DNA of 64,000 nt, from positions 17,156 to 81,155 of the forward strand of contig JAKSKZ010000014.1 of NCBI GenBank assembly GCA_024401475.1, given 5' to 3'. Made by a program: the position numbers and the translations under genes. A model generated the notes under the pieces. It ran no database searches. It was not told where the DNA came from and was given only the letters and a program-made list of their open reading frames with translations. Source of the DNA: Paludibacteraceae bacterium (GTDB lineage Bacteria; Bacteroidota; Bacteroidia; Bacteroidales; Paludibacteraceae). Shown piece by piece: positions 54,137 to 61,832 of this stretch; within the stretch, counting starts at the first letter, position 1, and each line of letters begins with the position of its first letter.

Positions 54137-55891
54137 ATGTATAAAAAGTTAGCATTTGCGTTTTTCCTTTTTTGCTCTGCCTTTAATGGCTATAGTATAG
54201 ATCTAAAGAAGAACGTTTGTATTGTAAAGCAAGGTGCGAGTGAGACCTTGAAGAAGTCGTATGAAGATATGGCTAAAACATTGAGTAACAATGGCTATTT
54301 TTCGTCGGCAAATGCTTTGCGTGGAAGAGGTAACTCATTCGGGTCGGGTTTGGTTTACAAGGCATCCGACAATAAGTTTTATATTATAACCAATCGTCAC
54401 GTTGTTGGCTCCTCTCCGGTAGTGGATGTTGAGTTTGTTCAAGAAGATGGTGCTAAGGTTTCTTATGTGCAATGTAAGGTCTTGGGTACAACGAACGAGG
54501 ATGACGATATCGCTTTGGTGCAGTTGCCAGCCCAAGCTAATTTTCCGGAGACAATTGTTCCTTTCAAGGGGCAATTGAAGGATGGAGACGAGGTTTGGAC
54601 TGCAGGTTATCCTGGTTTGGGCAACGAGCCTACTTGGCAGTTGGGTAAGGGTATTTTGAGTAATGTCTCTATTCAAAAAGAAGAGTTTGGCAAGGGTAAT
54701 GTCATCCAACATACAGCACAAGTTGATGCAGGTAACTCTGGTGGTCCTTTGTTGAAGAAGGTCGTTTCAACTGTGAAGGATGGAAAGAATACAAAGACAA
54801 TAGAGGCATACGAGGTGATCGGTCTGAACACTTGGAAGGCTCGTTTCCGTGAGAGCACCAACTTCTCTATTCCTTTCTCAAGGGCAGAGCAGTTTGCTGA
54901 TTCCATCATTACAAAAAAGCCAGGCTCAACGGATAGTGGATTGAAGAAGTCAACAGACAATTTTGTTTCAGCTGTTAAGGGAGGTGATGTGGACAAGGTT
55001 ACTTCAGCTATCTCTTTAGAGATGGCTTTGAACACCTGTGCAGCCTCTTTCCCGCAACTGTTGAAGGCAGCCGATAGCGAGACTCAAACCTTGTTGCGTG
55101 GCGGTAAACCAGAGGATGGGTTGCTCCGATTGTTGGCGTTGAACATCATTAACAACTATACGAAGAAAAAGGAGACGTTGACCGCTTTGACCGCCAACAA
55201 CGAGTCGGATACAAAGGGAAATGCAACGCTTCGTTATAATAACAAAAGCGTAGATACTAAGTGGGCCAAGGAAGATGGGGCTTGGAAGTTGGCCTCTTTG
55301 TCAGGATTTGAGGCAAAGGCGGGCAGCTCGTCGGGTTCTAAATCAAGTTCAAGTGTTGGCCAGGCTCGCGAAGGTTTCTATGTGGATGATCCTGATTATA
55401 GCAATGGCGTGGATTTGACGTACGGTCTTAAACTGAGTGGCGATATTACTGAGTTCTATGGAGCTCGCTGGTGGGGCTCTTGGCGATTCTTCTATACTCA
55501 AGCAGGCTTGTTCAAGCAGACGGAGGAGTATGAATATATTGGTTATGGTTATGATGAGAACGATTATTGGAAAGAACAAAAACTCACGGCTACTTCCGAG
55601 GCTGTTGTGTTTAGTGTAGGTTTCGGTGGCCAAGTGCCATTGGCCATCAATCGTTTCCAAATAGTTCCAACTACAGGAATGAATCTTGATTTAGCCATTG
55701 GTGATGAATATGCTTCTGGTGGTTTCGCCTTCTTGGCAGGATCTAAGTTCGGCTATGTTTTGAATAACGGATGCATGCCTTATTTGCAGTTGGATTATTA
55801 TCGTCGTTTGACAAAGTTCAGTCTTGACGAAGGAGCAGGCGAAGGAGATATGCCTTCGTTGATGTTGGTAAGAGTAGGTTGGGCATTTTAA
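54137..55891 (+). CDS. Secreted trypsin-like serine protease with a C-terminal barrel-like domain
   Basis: The 584-residue product has a signal peptide (about 4-20). Residues 65-210 form a trypsin-like (S1C/DegP-type) protease with an intact triad: H88 in ITNRHVVG, D124 in EDDDIALVQL, S201 in VDAGNSGGPLL. A middle helical region (about 270-390) is unassigned. A Ser/Gly linker (about 394-405) precedes roughly 180 residues of alternating aromatic strands (YGARWWGSWRFFYTQAGLF, PLAINRFQIVPTTGMNLDLA, YLQLDYYRRL) ending LVRVGWAF; the terminal Phe and strand pattern suggest a small outer-membrane barrel. No PDZ domain is seen. It heads a five-gene exported cluster. Confidence 0.8.
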   Translation: MYKKLAFAFFLFCSAFNGYSIDLKKNVCIVKQGASETLKKSYEDMAKTLSNNGYFSSANALRGRGNSFGSGLVYKASDNKFYIITNRHVVGSSPVVDVEFVQEDGAKVSYVQCKVLGTTNEDDDIALVQLPAQANFPETIVPFKGQLKDGDEVWTAGYPGLGNEPTWQLGKGILSNVSIQKEEFGKGNVIQHTAQVDAGNSGGPLLKKVVSTVKDGKNTKTIEAYEVIGLNTWKARFRESTNFSIPFSRAEQFADSIITKKPGSTDSGLKKSTDNFVSAVKGGDVDKVTSAISLEMALNTCAASFPQLLKAADSETQTLLRGGKPEDGLLRLLALNIINNYTKKKETLTALTANNESDTKGNATLRYNNKSVDTKWAKEDGAWKLASLSGFEAKAGSSSGSKSSSSVGQAREGFYVDDPDYSNGVDLTYGLKLSGDITEFYGARWWGSWRFFYTQAGLFKQTEEYEYIGYGYDENDYWKEQKLTATSEAVVFSVGFGGQVPLAINRFQIVPTTGMNLDLAIGDEYASGGFAFLAGSKFGYVLNNGCMPYLQLDYYRRLTKFSLDEGAGEGDMPSLMLVRVGWAF

Positions 55892-55901
55892 TTAGAAAAA
55901 G

Positions 55902-56501
55902 ATGAAAAGAATATTGTTCGCCCTTTGGGTTACTTTGTTCTCAATAACCTCTTTGGTGGCAGAAACAAAATGGTGTAATGCGATTGTTTATTTCAAGAAC
56001 GGAGATAAAATGGAATGCCAATCGGAAAAAATAGCACCATGGAATAGAGAATTCTCCATCCGTAAAGATGTTAATTCTAAGAAAGAGAAGTTGAAGAAGG
56101 ACGATCTCAAAGCCATTGAGATGGTTTATGAGGATGGTATGTCAAGAATATTTTGCAATATCCCTTATGTCAATTTTGACAAGGCTGCTAAAGGCGATTA
56201 CTCAAAGACTGTTGAATTTGATTGGTTGCCTCTCTCGAAAGTGGGTTATGTCACACTTTTCCACTATGTGCTGAATGCTTCGTGCAACAATTTCTATTTG
56301 AAGCGAGCAGACACGGATTTTGCCATTGCATTGATTACGGGTAAGACGGTGGATAAAAAATCAAAAAAGGCACTTGCTTTGTTTTTTGCTGATTATCCGG
56401 AATTGGCCCAAAGTCTTGAGAAGAGGAAAATCAAGTCGGAAGAGGTGGAAAGCATCGTTGATGAGTACAATCAGTGGCATGAATCTCAGCAAGGCAAGTG
56501 A
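55902..56501 (+). CDS. Exported 199-residue hypothetical protein (tandem copy 1)
   Basis: The product has a signal peptide (about 4-20, LVAE) and a mature domain with NAIVYFKNGDKMECQSEKI, SIRKDVNSKKEKLKKDDLKAIE and FCNIPYVNFDKAAKGDYSKT (in outline), ending EYNQWHES. I recognise no family. The next gene encodes the same length with parallel segments throughout, so these are tandem duplicates. It begins 10 nt after the protease stop and is surely on the same transcript. The mixture of beta strands and lysine-rich turns suggests a compact periplasmic or surface protein. Confidence 0.65.
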   Translation: MKRILFALWVTLFSITSLVAETKWCNAIVYFKNGDKMECQSEKIAPWNREFSIRKDVNSKKEKLKKDDLKAIEMVYEDGMSRIFCNIPYVNFDKAAKGDYSKTVEFDWLPLSKVGYVTLFHYVLNASCNNFYLKRADTDFAIALITGKTVDKKSKKALALFFADYPELAQSLEKRKIKSEEVESIVDEYNQWHESQQGK

Positions 56502-56530
56502 TTTAAGGTCACCTAAAATACGACGATTAT

Positions 56531-57130
56531 ATGAAAAAAAGTAGTTTGATAGGATTGCTTATGCTCTTGTTGATGATGCCAACAGCATGGGCGGAAATGA
56601 ACAATGCTATTGTTCATTTTAAGAATGGAGAGAAATTGGAGTGCAAATCTGATTTCGTTAGTATTAATACCAAAAAGTTTAAAATTCGCCGCGATGTTAA
56701 TTCCCGCAAGGAGACGATAAAGAAAGAGGATGTTGCGGCTGTTGAGTTGATTTATAACGATGGAACGGAATATGCTATGTGTAATGTTCCTTATGTTTCA
56801 GGGATGAAGGCTATTAAGGGCGATTATTCAAAGCCAAAGAATGATTTGTTCTTGCCTCTTGTGGAGCCTGGCTTCTTGTCGCTTTTCCACTATACGGTGG
56901 ATGGTTACAACCACTACTTTTTGAAGCGTATGGATGTTGATTGTGCAATACATCTGTCTGATGGAAGAAAGTTCAACGGAAACTCTGTTAAGGCGATGAT
57001 TATGTATTTATCTGATTATGCAGAGTTGTGCGAGAATTTGAGTAACCGTAAGGTTGAAACTTCTGAATTGAAAGGTATCGTACAAGAGTATAATCAGTGG
57101 AAGGCAAAACAGATGAATGCAGGTGAATAA
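56531..57130 (+). CDS. Exported 199-residue hypothetical protein (tandem copy 2)
   Basis: This is the paralogue of the preceding gene: signal peptide (about 5-21, AWAE), NAIVHFKNGEKLECKSDF, KIRRDVNSRKETIKKEDVAAVE, MCNVPYVSGMKAIKGDYSK, GFLSLFHYTVDGYNHYFLKR and a closing VQEYNQWKAKQ. The two share about 35-45 percent identity by eye, so the duplication is not recent. The 29-nt gap and the terminator beyond the stop mark it as the last gene of the protease operon. Confidence 0.65.
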   Translation: MKKSSLIGLLMLLLMMPTAWAEMNNAIVHFKNGEKLECKSDFVSINTKKFKIRRDVNSRKETIKKEDVAAVELIYNDGTEYAMCNVPYVSGMKAIKGDYSKPKNDLFLPLVEPGFLSLFHYTVDGYNHYFLKRMDVDCAIHLSDGRKFNGNSVKAMIMYLSDYAELCENLSNRKVETSELKGIVQEYNQWKAKQMNAGE

Positions 57131-57157
57131 GCCAGTTCATCTTTAAAGTTTATTCAG

Positions 57158-57195
57158 TTCCCGAATGAAGTTCTCTTCTTTCGGGAATTTTTTTT
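57158..57195 (+). terminator. Rho-independent terminator ending the protease operon
   Basis: TTCCCGAA (57158-57165) pairs with TTCGGGAA (57180-57187), followed by eight T residues. Confidence 0.75.
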
Positions 57196-57211
57196 ATTGG
57201 ATAAATCAATG

Positions 57212-57219
57212 TAACTTTG
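57212..57219 (+). promoter_or_regulatory. -7 box for the lipoprotein gene at 57239/57245
   Basis: TAACTTTG matches TAnnTTTG. The predicted start site near 57226 leaves a leader of under 20 nt. No clear -33 element is visible. Confidence 0.45.
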
Positions 57220-57238
57220 TGCGTTACCATAAAAATTA

Positions 57239-58198
57239 ATGTGTATGAGAAAGAATATAGTACCCATATTGGCAGTTTTGACTCTTGTTTCATGTGGAGG
57301 CGGAGAATCAAATAGTGTAAAGCAACAAGGCTTCATCTCGCAGCCTGTTGAGGAAGGTCAAGAGGAGAGTACAGTTCCTCAATCGGAAAATCATTATGCA
57401 ATTTGGCAGATGGATAGCCTCAACGAAGTGAATTTCAAAACGTCACACTTGATTGCTATGGAGTTGTGCGGCCATGTGAAACGTGTTGTTGACAATAGTA
57501 TTACCGCTGAGTTTGATAACAATGGTGTAATGACCAGGTATGACGATGGTCAGGGTGAACTTCAGATTATGGGCGAGCCTAATGACGAGGTGCTTAGTTT
57601 GTATGTGCCAGGTGGTGCTTCCTCTTATCGTATTGATTTGAAAAACAAACGATTGGTTTCTTATAGCGGCGGAGAATATGCCTATAATTGGGAGAATAAA
57701 TACCTCTATGATGAGAAAGGCAATCTTGTTAGCATAGAGGAGAATGTGACGGAGGAGGAAAAAACGTCAGTGAATAAGGTGGCCGTGACCATTCTCGAAA
57801 CTGATCATCATGGCAACTGGATAAAGAGAAAGTATGGCAATCGCATAGCTACTCGTACAATCCTTTATTACGATAACGCCATTGGCGGTGCAGAAGAGTC
57901 TTTTGATCCGATGACGAGTGCCATTGAGTTGAAAGGATCGATAGGCGGCGATGCCAACTGCTCCTTCTCTCTTTGTGGGGGTAAAGGCGAGTATAAAAAC
58001 AGGTATGGCGGTCGTTTGACCAAGGCTGTTTCCTATTCTTCTGGTAAGTTGAAGGTTGAGGCTTACGATAAAAAGACGAACGCGTTGCTTGGAACTTTTG
58101 ATGGTGATTTTTCCTCCGATCCTTCTCGCATAAGCTATAAAGGAGTTTTTACTAATACGAAGACAGGCGGAAAAGTGAATTTTGATTTGCATAATTAA
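57239..58198 (+). CDS. Hypothetical lipoprotein
   Basis: The 319-residue product has a lipoprotein signal with lipobox LVSC (C19); ATG at 57245 is an equally good start. After an acidic, Gln/Glu-rich linker the mature region contains YD-type beta motifs: FDNNGVMTRYDDGQGELQ, NKYLYDEKGNLVSIEENV, ETDHHGNWIKRKYGNRI (in outline) resembling RHS/YD-repeat strands, and a final 90-residue beta-rich domain (GSIGGDANCSFSLCGGKGEY to KVNFDLHN). No family is recognised. It shares a transcript with the next gene, which starts 13 nt after its stop. Confidence 0.65.
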   Translation: MCMRKNIVPILAVLTLVSCGGGESNSVKQQGFISQPVEEGQEESTVPQSENHYAIWQMDSLNEVNFKTSHLIAMELCGHVKRVVDNSITAEFDNNGVMTRYDDGQGELQIMGEPNDEVLSLYVPGGASSYRIDLKNKRLVSYSGGEYAYNWENKYLYDEKGNLVSIEENVTEEEKTSVNKVAVTILETDHHGNWIKRKYGNRIATRTILYYDNAIGGAEESFDPMTSAIELKGSIGGDANCSFSLCGGKGEYKNRYGGRLTKAVSYSSGKLKVEAYDKKTNALLGTFDGDFSSDPSRISYKGVFTNTKTGGKVNFDLHN

Positions 58199-58211
58199 AA
58201 ATAGGTGGTTT

Positions 58212-58901
58212 ATGATTAAGAATAATATTGTTAAGTGGGTTGTGGCGTTACTTGGACTGATCCCTTTTGTTGATGCTTGGGCAGCCACTCCTGATTTTAA
58301 GTTTGAGGGAAGAACTGCAGAAGAGTTGTTGCCTAATGGTTGGATTGTTACGTCAAGGGATACGGGCGACATGAATAAGGATGGTGTTGATGATTTGCTG
58401 CTCGTGTTGCAAGATACGATGGAAGTGCCAGAACCTGAATGCAGAACTTTTTATGTGGCTGTTTGTTGGGGATCAAAGGAAGGCAAGTTGACTCTGTTTG
58501 GAGTCTATTCTATGCTCTCTGGTTGTGAGAAATCGAGTGATGATGATGGCTTCCAAAGTGATGGACCTTATAGGACGACGAGTGAACTCTCGGCAAGCAT
58601 CAACCAGAAGGGGGCAATGCGTATCTTCAAGAAAACGCAGTTTTGGTTGGCTTCTCATCAATATATGGAAGACACTTACCTCTATCGTTTCCAAAACGGA
58701 GACTTCTATCTTATTGGTTCCGAACATTACCAATATGGCACAGTGGGTATCTCTGCGGGTTCAGGCTTCGGAGATAGCAAGAATTATCTCACAAAGAAGG
58801 CGTATGAATACGATGTGGAGGATTTCTCAAAGAAGAAAGGAAAGTGGACTACGTTGTCAAATGAGCCTTTGGTGGCTTTGAAGTCTATCCTTCAAAAATA
58901 A
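58212..58901 (+). CDS. Exported hypothetical protein with FG-GAP-like calcium motif
   Basis: I start at the ATG at 58212 (MIKNNIVKWVVALLGLIPFV), 229 residues, since the longer frame begins inside the previous gene. A signal peptide ends near DAWAATPDF. The motif DTGDMNKDGVDDLLLVLQD is the calcium-binding loop typical of FG-GAP/VCBS or EF-hand-like exported proteins; the rest is beta-rich with aromatic strands (YLYRFQNGDFYLIGSEHYQ). I infer a calcium-stabilised surface or periplasmic protein. A terminator lies 16 nt past the stop. Confidence 0.6.
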   Translation: MIKNNIVKWVVALLGLIPFVDAWAATPDFKFEGRTAEELLPNGWIVTSRDTGDMNKDGVDDLLLVLQDTMEVPEPECRTFYVAVCWGSKEGKLTLFGVYSMLSGCEKSSDDDGFQSDGPYRTTSELSASINQKGAMRIFKKTQFWLASHQYMEDTYLYRFQNGDFYLIGSEHYQYGTVGISAGSGFGDSKNYLTKKAYEYDVEDFSKKKGKWTTLSNEPLVALKSILQK

Positions 58902-58916
58902 ATAGTTGAATCCCTA

Positions 58917-58957
58917 ACTCCGAAAGTCGCATGGGTGATTTTCGGAGTCTTTTTTTT
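58917..58957 (+). terminator. Rho-independent terminator before perR
   Basis: ACTCCGAAA (58917-58925) pairs with TTTCGGAGT (58940-58948), followed by a long T-run. Confidence 0.75.
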
Positions 58958-58989
58958 CTTCGGATGGAATTATTGTAATCAAATCAAAT

Positions 58990-59004
58990 TTGTAATTATT
59001 ACAA
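58990..59004 (+). promoter_or_regulatory. PerR box upstream of perR
   Basis: TTGTAATTATTACAA is a perfect 7-1-7 inverted repeat and agrees at 13 of 15 positions with the Bacillus PerR-box consensus TTATAATNATTATAA. It lies 75 nt before the perR ATG, just upstream of a TATCTTTA -7 box (59045-59052), so bound PerR would block transcription of perR and the rubrerythrin gene. Confidence 0.65.
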
Positions 59005-59078
59005 AATGTTTGGCAATATCCTTGCATATTTCGTTTGGCGAACCTATCTTTACAACATGAAAGTTTTAAGGCTCGTAT

Positions 59079-59513
59079 ATGCAAAAAACGAAAGAATATT
59101 TATTGAAGTATGGCATCCGTCCTTCGGTTCAGCGCATGGCTGTCATGCACTATCTGCTCACGCATAGGACACATCCTACTGTTGACGAAATATATTCGGA
59201 TTTGCATGGCGATATGCCGACGCTTTCCAAGACAACCCTTTACAATACATTGAAGTTGTTCTATGAAAAGAATGTGACTTTGATGCTTACGATAGATGAG
59301 CAGAATGCACGTTTTGACGCTTGTGTTGAGCCTCATGCCCATTTCCAATGTGAAGTTTGTGGAAAGGTTTATGATATAATGGCTGATGAGTTGCCCGAGC
59401 TAAATGGTGTTTATCGGAAGCAAGTCGGAGATTTGATGATTTCAGATGTTCAACTGAATTACAGAGGTGTTTGTCCGATTTGTCAAAAGAAGGAAACAAT
59501 TACTAACCAATAA
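59079..59513 (+). CDS. perR: PerR-type Fur family peroxide-responsive repressor
   Basis: The 144-residue regulator has the Fur winged helix ([30 protein letters not shown]). The PerR regulatory metal ligands are all present: H32, D80, H86, H88 and D99, the last being the aspartate that distinguishes PerR from Fur (glutamate). The structural zinc cysteines are CEVC (91, 94) and CPIC (near 137-140). In PerR, Fe2+-bound histidines are oxidised by peroxide and repression is lost. The near-consensus PerR box in front and the rubrerythrin gene 14 nt behind fit a self-controlled peroxide-defence operon. Confidence 0.88.
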   Translation: MQKTKEYLLKYGIRPSVQRMAVMHYLLTHRTHPTVDEIYSDLHGDMPTLSKTTLYNTLKLFYEKNVTLMLTIDEQNARFDACVEPHAHFQCEVCGKVYDIMADELPELNGVYRKQVGDLMISDVQLNYRGVCPICQKKETITNQ

Positions 59514-59527
59514 ATAGAAATAAAATT

Positions 59528-60082
59528 ATGGCTAAATTCATTTGTCCTGTGTGCGGTTATGTACACGAAGGTGATGCTGCACCTGAAAGATGTCCAGTAT
59601 GTAAAGTTCCTGGTAGCAAGTTTAAAGAAGTTGATGAGAACGGTGCTTTGACGTTTGCTTGCGAGCATCACGTTGGCGATGGTAAGGTAGATGACGCAGA
59701 GATGATCAAGGATCTCAACGCACATTTCAATGGTGAGTGTGGTGAAGTGGGAATGTATTTGGCAATGAGCCGTCAGGCTGATCGAGAGGGCTATCCTGAA
59801 ATCGCAGAGGCTTTCAAGCGTTATGCTTTTGAGGAGGCTGAGCACGCTGCTAAGTTTGCAGAGTTGCTTGGCGATGTTTTGGGTTCAACTAAGGAGAATG
59901 TTCGCAAACGTATGTTGGCAGAGCAAGGTGCTTGCGAAGACAAACTTCGTATCGCGAAGCGTGCTAAGGAGTTGAATTTCGACGCCATCCACGACACCGT
60001 TCATGAAATGGCTAAGGATGAGGCTCGTCACGGAGCAGGTTTCGCTGGTTTGTGGAATCGTTTCTTTGCTGAAAAGAAGTAA
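59528..60082 (+). CDS. Reverse rubrerythrin (N-terminal rubredoxin, C-terminal diiron domain)
   Basis: The 184-residue cytoplasmic protein starts with a rubredoxin-type centre (C6, C9, C22, C25 in ICPVCGY and RCPVCK) and continues with a four-helix diiron domain: [36 protein letters not shown] and [19 protein letters not shown] provide the glutamates and histidines. This order is the opposite of classical rubrerythrin, as in the clostridial reverse rubrerythrins, which reduce hydrogen peroxide and oxygen with NADH via a reductase. It is co-transcribed with perR, fitting defence in an anaerobe. Confidence 0.92.
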   Translation: MAKFICPVCGYVHEGDAAPERCPVCKVPGSKFKEVDENGALTFACEHHVGDGKVDDAEMIKDLNAHFNGECGEVGMYLAMSRQADREGYPEIAEAFKRYAFEEAEHAAKFAELLGDVLGSTKENVRKRMLAEQGACEDKLRIAKRAKELNFDAIHDTVHEMAKDEARHGAGFAGLWNRFFAEKK

Positions 60083-60102
60083 TTGGGTTTTAGAACTATA
60101 CG

Positions 60103-60137
60103 AAAAAGTCCAGCTCGGTCGAGTTGGACTTTTTTTG
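60103..60137 (+). terminator. Bidirectional terminator between rubrerythrin and the plsC-like gene
   Basis: AAAAAGTCCA (60103-60112) pairs with TGGACTTTTT (60125-60134), with an inner CTC/GAG extension, and runs into seven T residues. Its A/T symmetry lets it serve both convergent genes. Confidence 0.75.
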
Positions 60138-60162
60138 TAATGTTTATTGCAAAGATTTAGAG

Positions 60163-60840
60163 TCAATCGTCATCGTCGTCATCCTCCTTGATGCCGTACT
60201 TTTCCACCATTTGGGCAAAGTCTTTTTCAATCTGATCCATGATGGCATACGAATCATCACTTTCTGGCAGTGTGGGCTGGCCAAAGTGAAGGGTGGCGTT
60301 GTAGGGTAGTACGATGCCTGATCCTTTAGGTAGGGAAGTACCCATACCTGTCATATAGACGGGCACATATTTCAAACCTGGTCTTTGAGATAGGATTCTG
60401 GCAATTCCTGACTTCATCTTGCTCATCTGCTCAGGTTCTCCACGTGTGCCTTCTGGGAAAAGGATAAGTGAATAACCATCGTCAATGGCTTTCAGAATTT
60501 TGTTGATGGAATAGTTTGGACCATCTTCTTTCTTCGATTTTCGATTGATGAGCAATGTGTTTATAAAGAAGTTGCTGAATTTGGCTTTGAGTTTTGTGTT
60601 GCCAAAGTAGTCTTCGGCAGCCACGGGTTTCACTTTCCAAAGCATCTCGCCTGGCAGGGATGTCATCAGGCTCAGTGTGTCGAGATGGCTGTTGTGGTTG
60701 GCTATAAGAATGAACTGCTTCTCGTTTTTTAGAAAGGAACAGTCGGGATATTGTATGCCGACAAAGAATTTCAATATCGGTTTACAAATGCACTTATAGA
60801 CCAACTTCATGCAAGTTGACTTGAAAAATGGTTTTTCCAT
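60163..60840 (-). CDS. PlsC-type 1-acylglycerol-3-phosphate acyltransferase family protein
   Basis: The 225-residue membrane-associated protein has the acyltransferase motifs NHNSHLD (H49, D54) and LFPEGTRGE (near 130-138), with a hydrophobic N-terminal region. Such enzymes acylate lysophosphatidate to phosphatidate, the substrate of CdsA encoded 5 nt upstream. It may be a second, pathway-specific PlsC rather than the housekeeping one. The C-terminus ends in a run of aspartates (EDDDDDD), which is unusual. Confidence 0.82.
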   Translation of the reverse strand: MEKPFFKSTCMKLVYKCICKPILKFFVGIQYPDCSFLKNEKQFILIANHNSHLDTLSLMTSLPGEMLWKVKPVAAEDYFGNTKLKAKFSNFFINTLLINRKSKKEDGPNYSINKILKAIDDGYSLILFPEGTRGEPEQMSKMKSGIARILSQRPGLKYVPVYMTGMGTSLPKGSGIVLPYNATLHFGQPTLPESDDSYAIMDQIEKDFAQMVEKYGIKEDDDDDD

Positions 60841-60845
60841 ATTAA

Positions 60846-61832
60846 TTAGAAAATAAGTTCAAACGGTTGGAATGGCGGATATGCCAAGAAATAAACCAAG
60901 TGGAAGAAGGCTGGGGCGGTGAATGATAGAGAATCAACACGGTCGAAAATGCCCCCGTGCCCAGGAATGGTGTCGCTCATGTCTTTGATGCCTTTGTCGC
61001 GCTTTACTGCCGACAAGACGACATCTCCAGCAAATCCGAATATGGCAATCATCGCACTTGTGAATATTACTTGAGGCGTTGTGAGCGGAGTCAAGAAACC
61101 GATGAAGTATCCGATGACTGTGGTGCTGATGGCTCCACCGATAAAACCTTCCCACGTCTTGTTTGGACTGACGTTGGGCAATATCTTGTGTTTGCCGAGA
61201 CTCTTTCCCCATACAAATTGCATGATGTCGTTTGCTTCGGTCAAGAATACAAGGAAAAGAAGTAATCCTCTACCTCCAGACGCAAATCCGTCTATGTCGG
61301 GCAATGAAAGCAAGAAGGCCAAATGGCTCAAACCGAAGACGGACAACATCAACGACCATTGCAACATGGCCATCGATTTGGTGATGTGGTGCGTGTCTTG
61401 CTTGATGACCAAAATCGGAGGCAATAAGAGAAACATGATGACGGGAATGAAGATGATGTAGGCACCATACCAAGTGAAGTAGGCCAACGAATATTGTACA
61501 GGAATGGCCAACAGTGCCACCAACAACGCATTTCGGTCCGACTGCCTAAAGTGTAGTACAGAGTACAACTCTCGGAAGGCGAAGAACGACAAGATGCCTA
61601 GGCAGATGTACGAAATTGTGTTGTTGATGAAGATGGCGCAGATGAAGATGGCGATCATAATCCACCATGACTTGGTTCTGCTGACAATCTCTTTGATGTT
61701 TTTCTCTGGGAAAAACTTCCTCATCACTATTAATACGCCAGAGACGATTAGCAGTGTTGTGATGATGACGGAAATCATTAGTATGACTTCCTGACTCTGT
61801 CCTGGGAATAGGAAACTTAATATATCTTTCAT
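60846..61832 (-). CDS. CdsA-type phosphatidate cytidylyltransferase
   Basis: The 328-residue inner-membrane protein has about eight hydrophobic segments and the CDS signature near its C-terminus: SAVKRDKGIKDMSDTIPGHGG and DRVDSL (near 270-300). CdsA makes CDP-diacylglycerol from phosphatidate and CTP. Its ATG overlaps the stop of the CDP-alcohol phosphatidyltransferase gene by four bases (61829-61832). Operons of this kind (compare E. coli ynbA-ynbB) often hold a second cdsA for special lipids, so this need not be the essential copy. Confidence 0.88.
   Translation of the reverse strand: MKDILSFLFPGQSQEVILMISVIITTLLIVSGVLIVMRKFFPEKNIKEIVSRTKSWWIMIAIFICAIFINNTISYICLGILSFFAFRELYSVLHFRQSDRNALLVALLAIPVQYSLAYFTWYGAYIIFIPVIMFLLLPPILVIKQDTHHITKSMAMLQWSLMLSVFGLSHLAFLLSLPDIDGFASGGRGLLLFLVFLTEANDIMQFVWGKSLGKHKILPNVSPNKTWEGFIGGAISTTVIGYFIGFLTPLTTPQVIFTSAMIAIFGFAGDVVLSAVKRDKGIKDMSDTIPGHGGIFDRVDSLSFTAPAFFHLVYFLAYPPFQPFELIF

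Noticed and set aside
57239..58901. Possible tRNA or structured RNA in the gaps around the lipoprotein genes
   Set aside because: Only simple terminator hairpins are present; no cloverleaf or CCA end.
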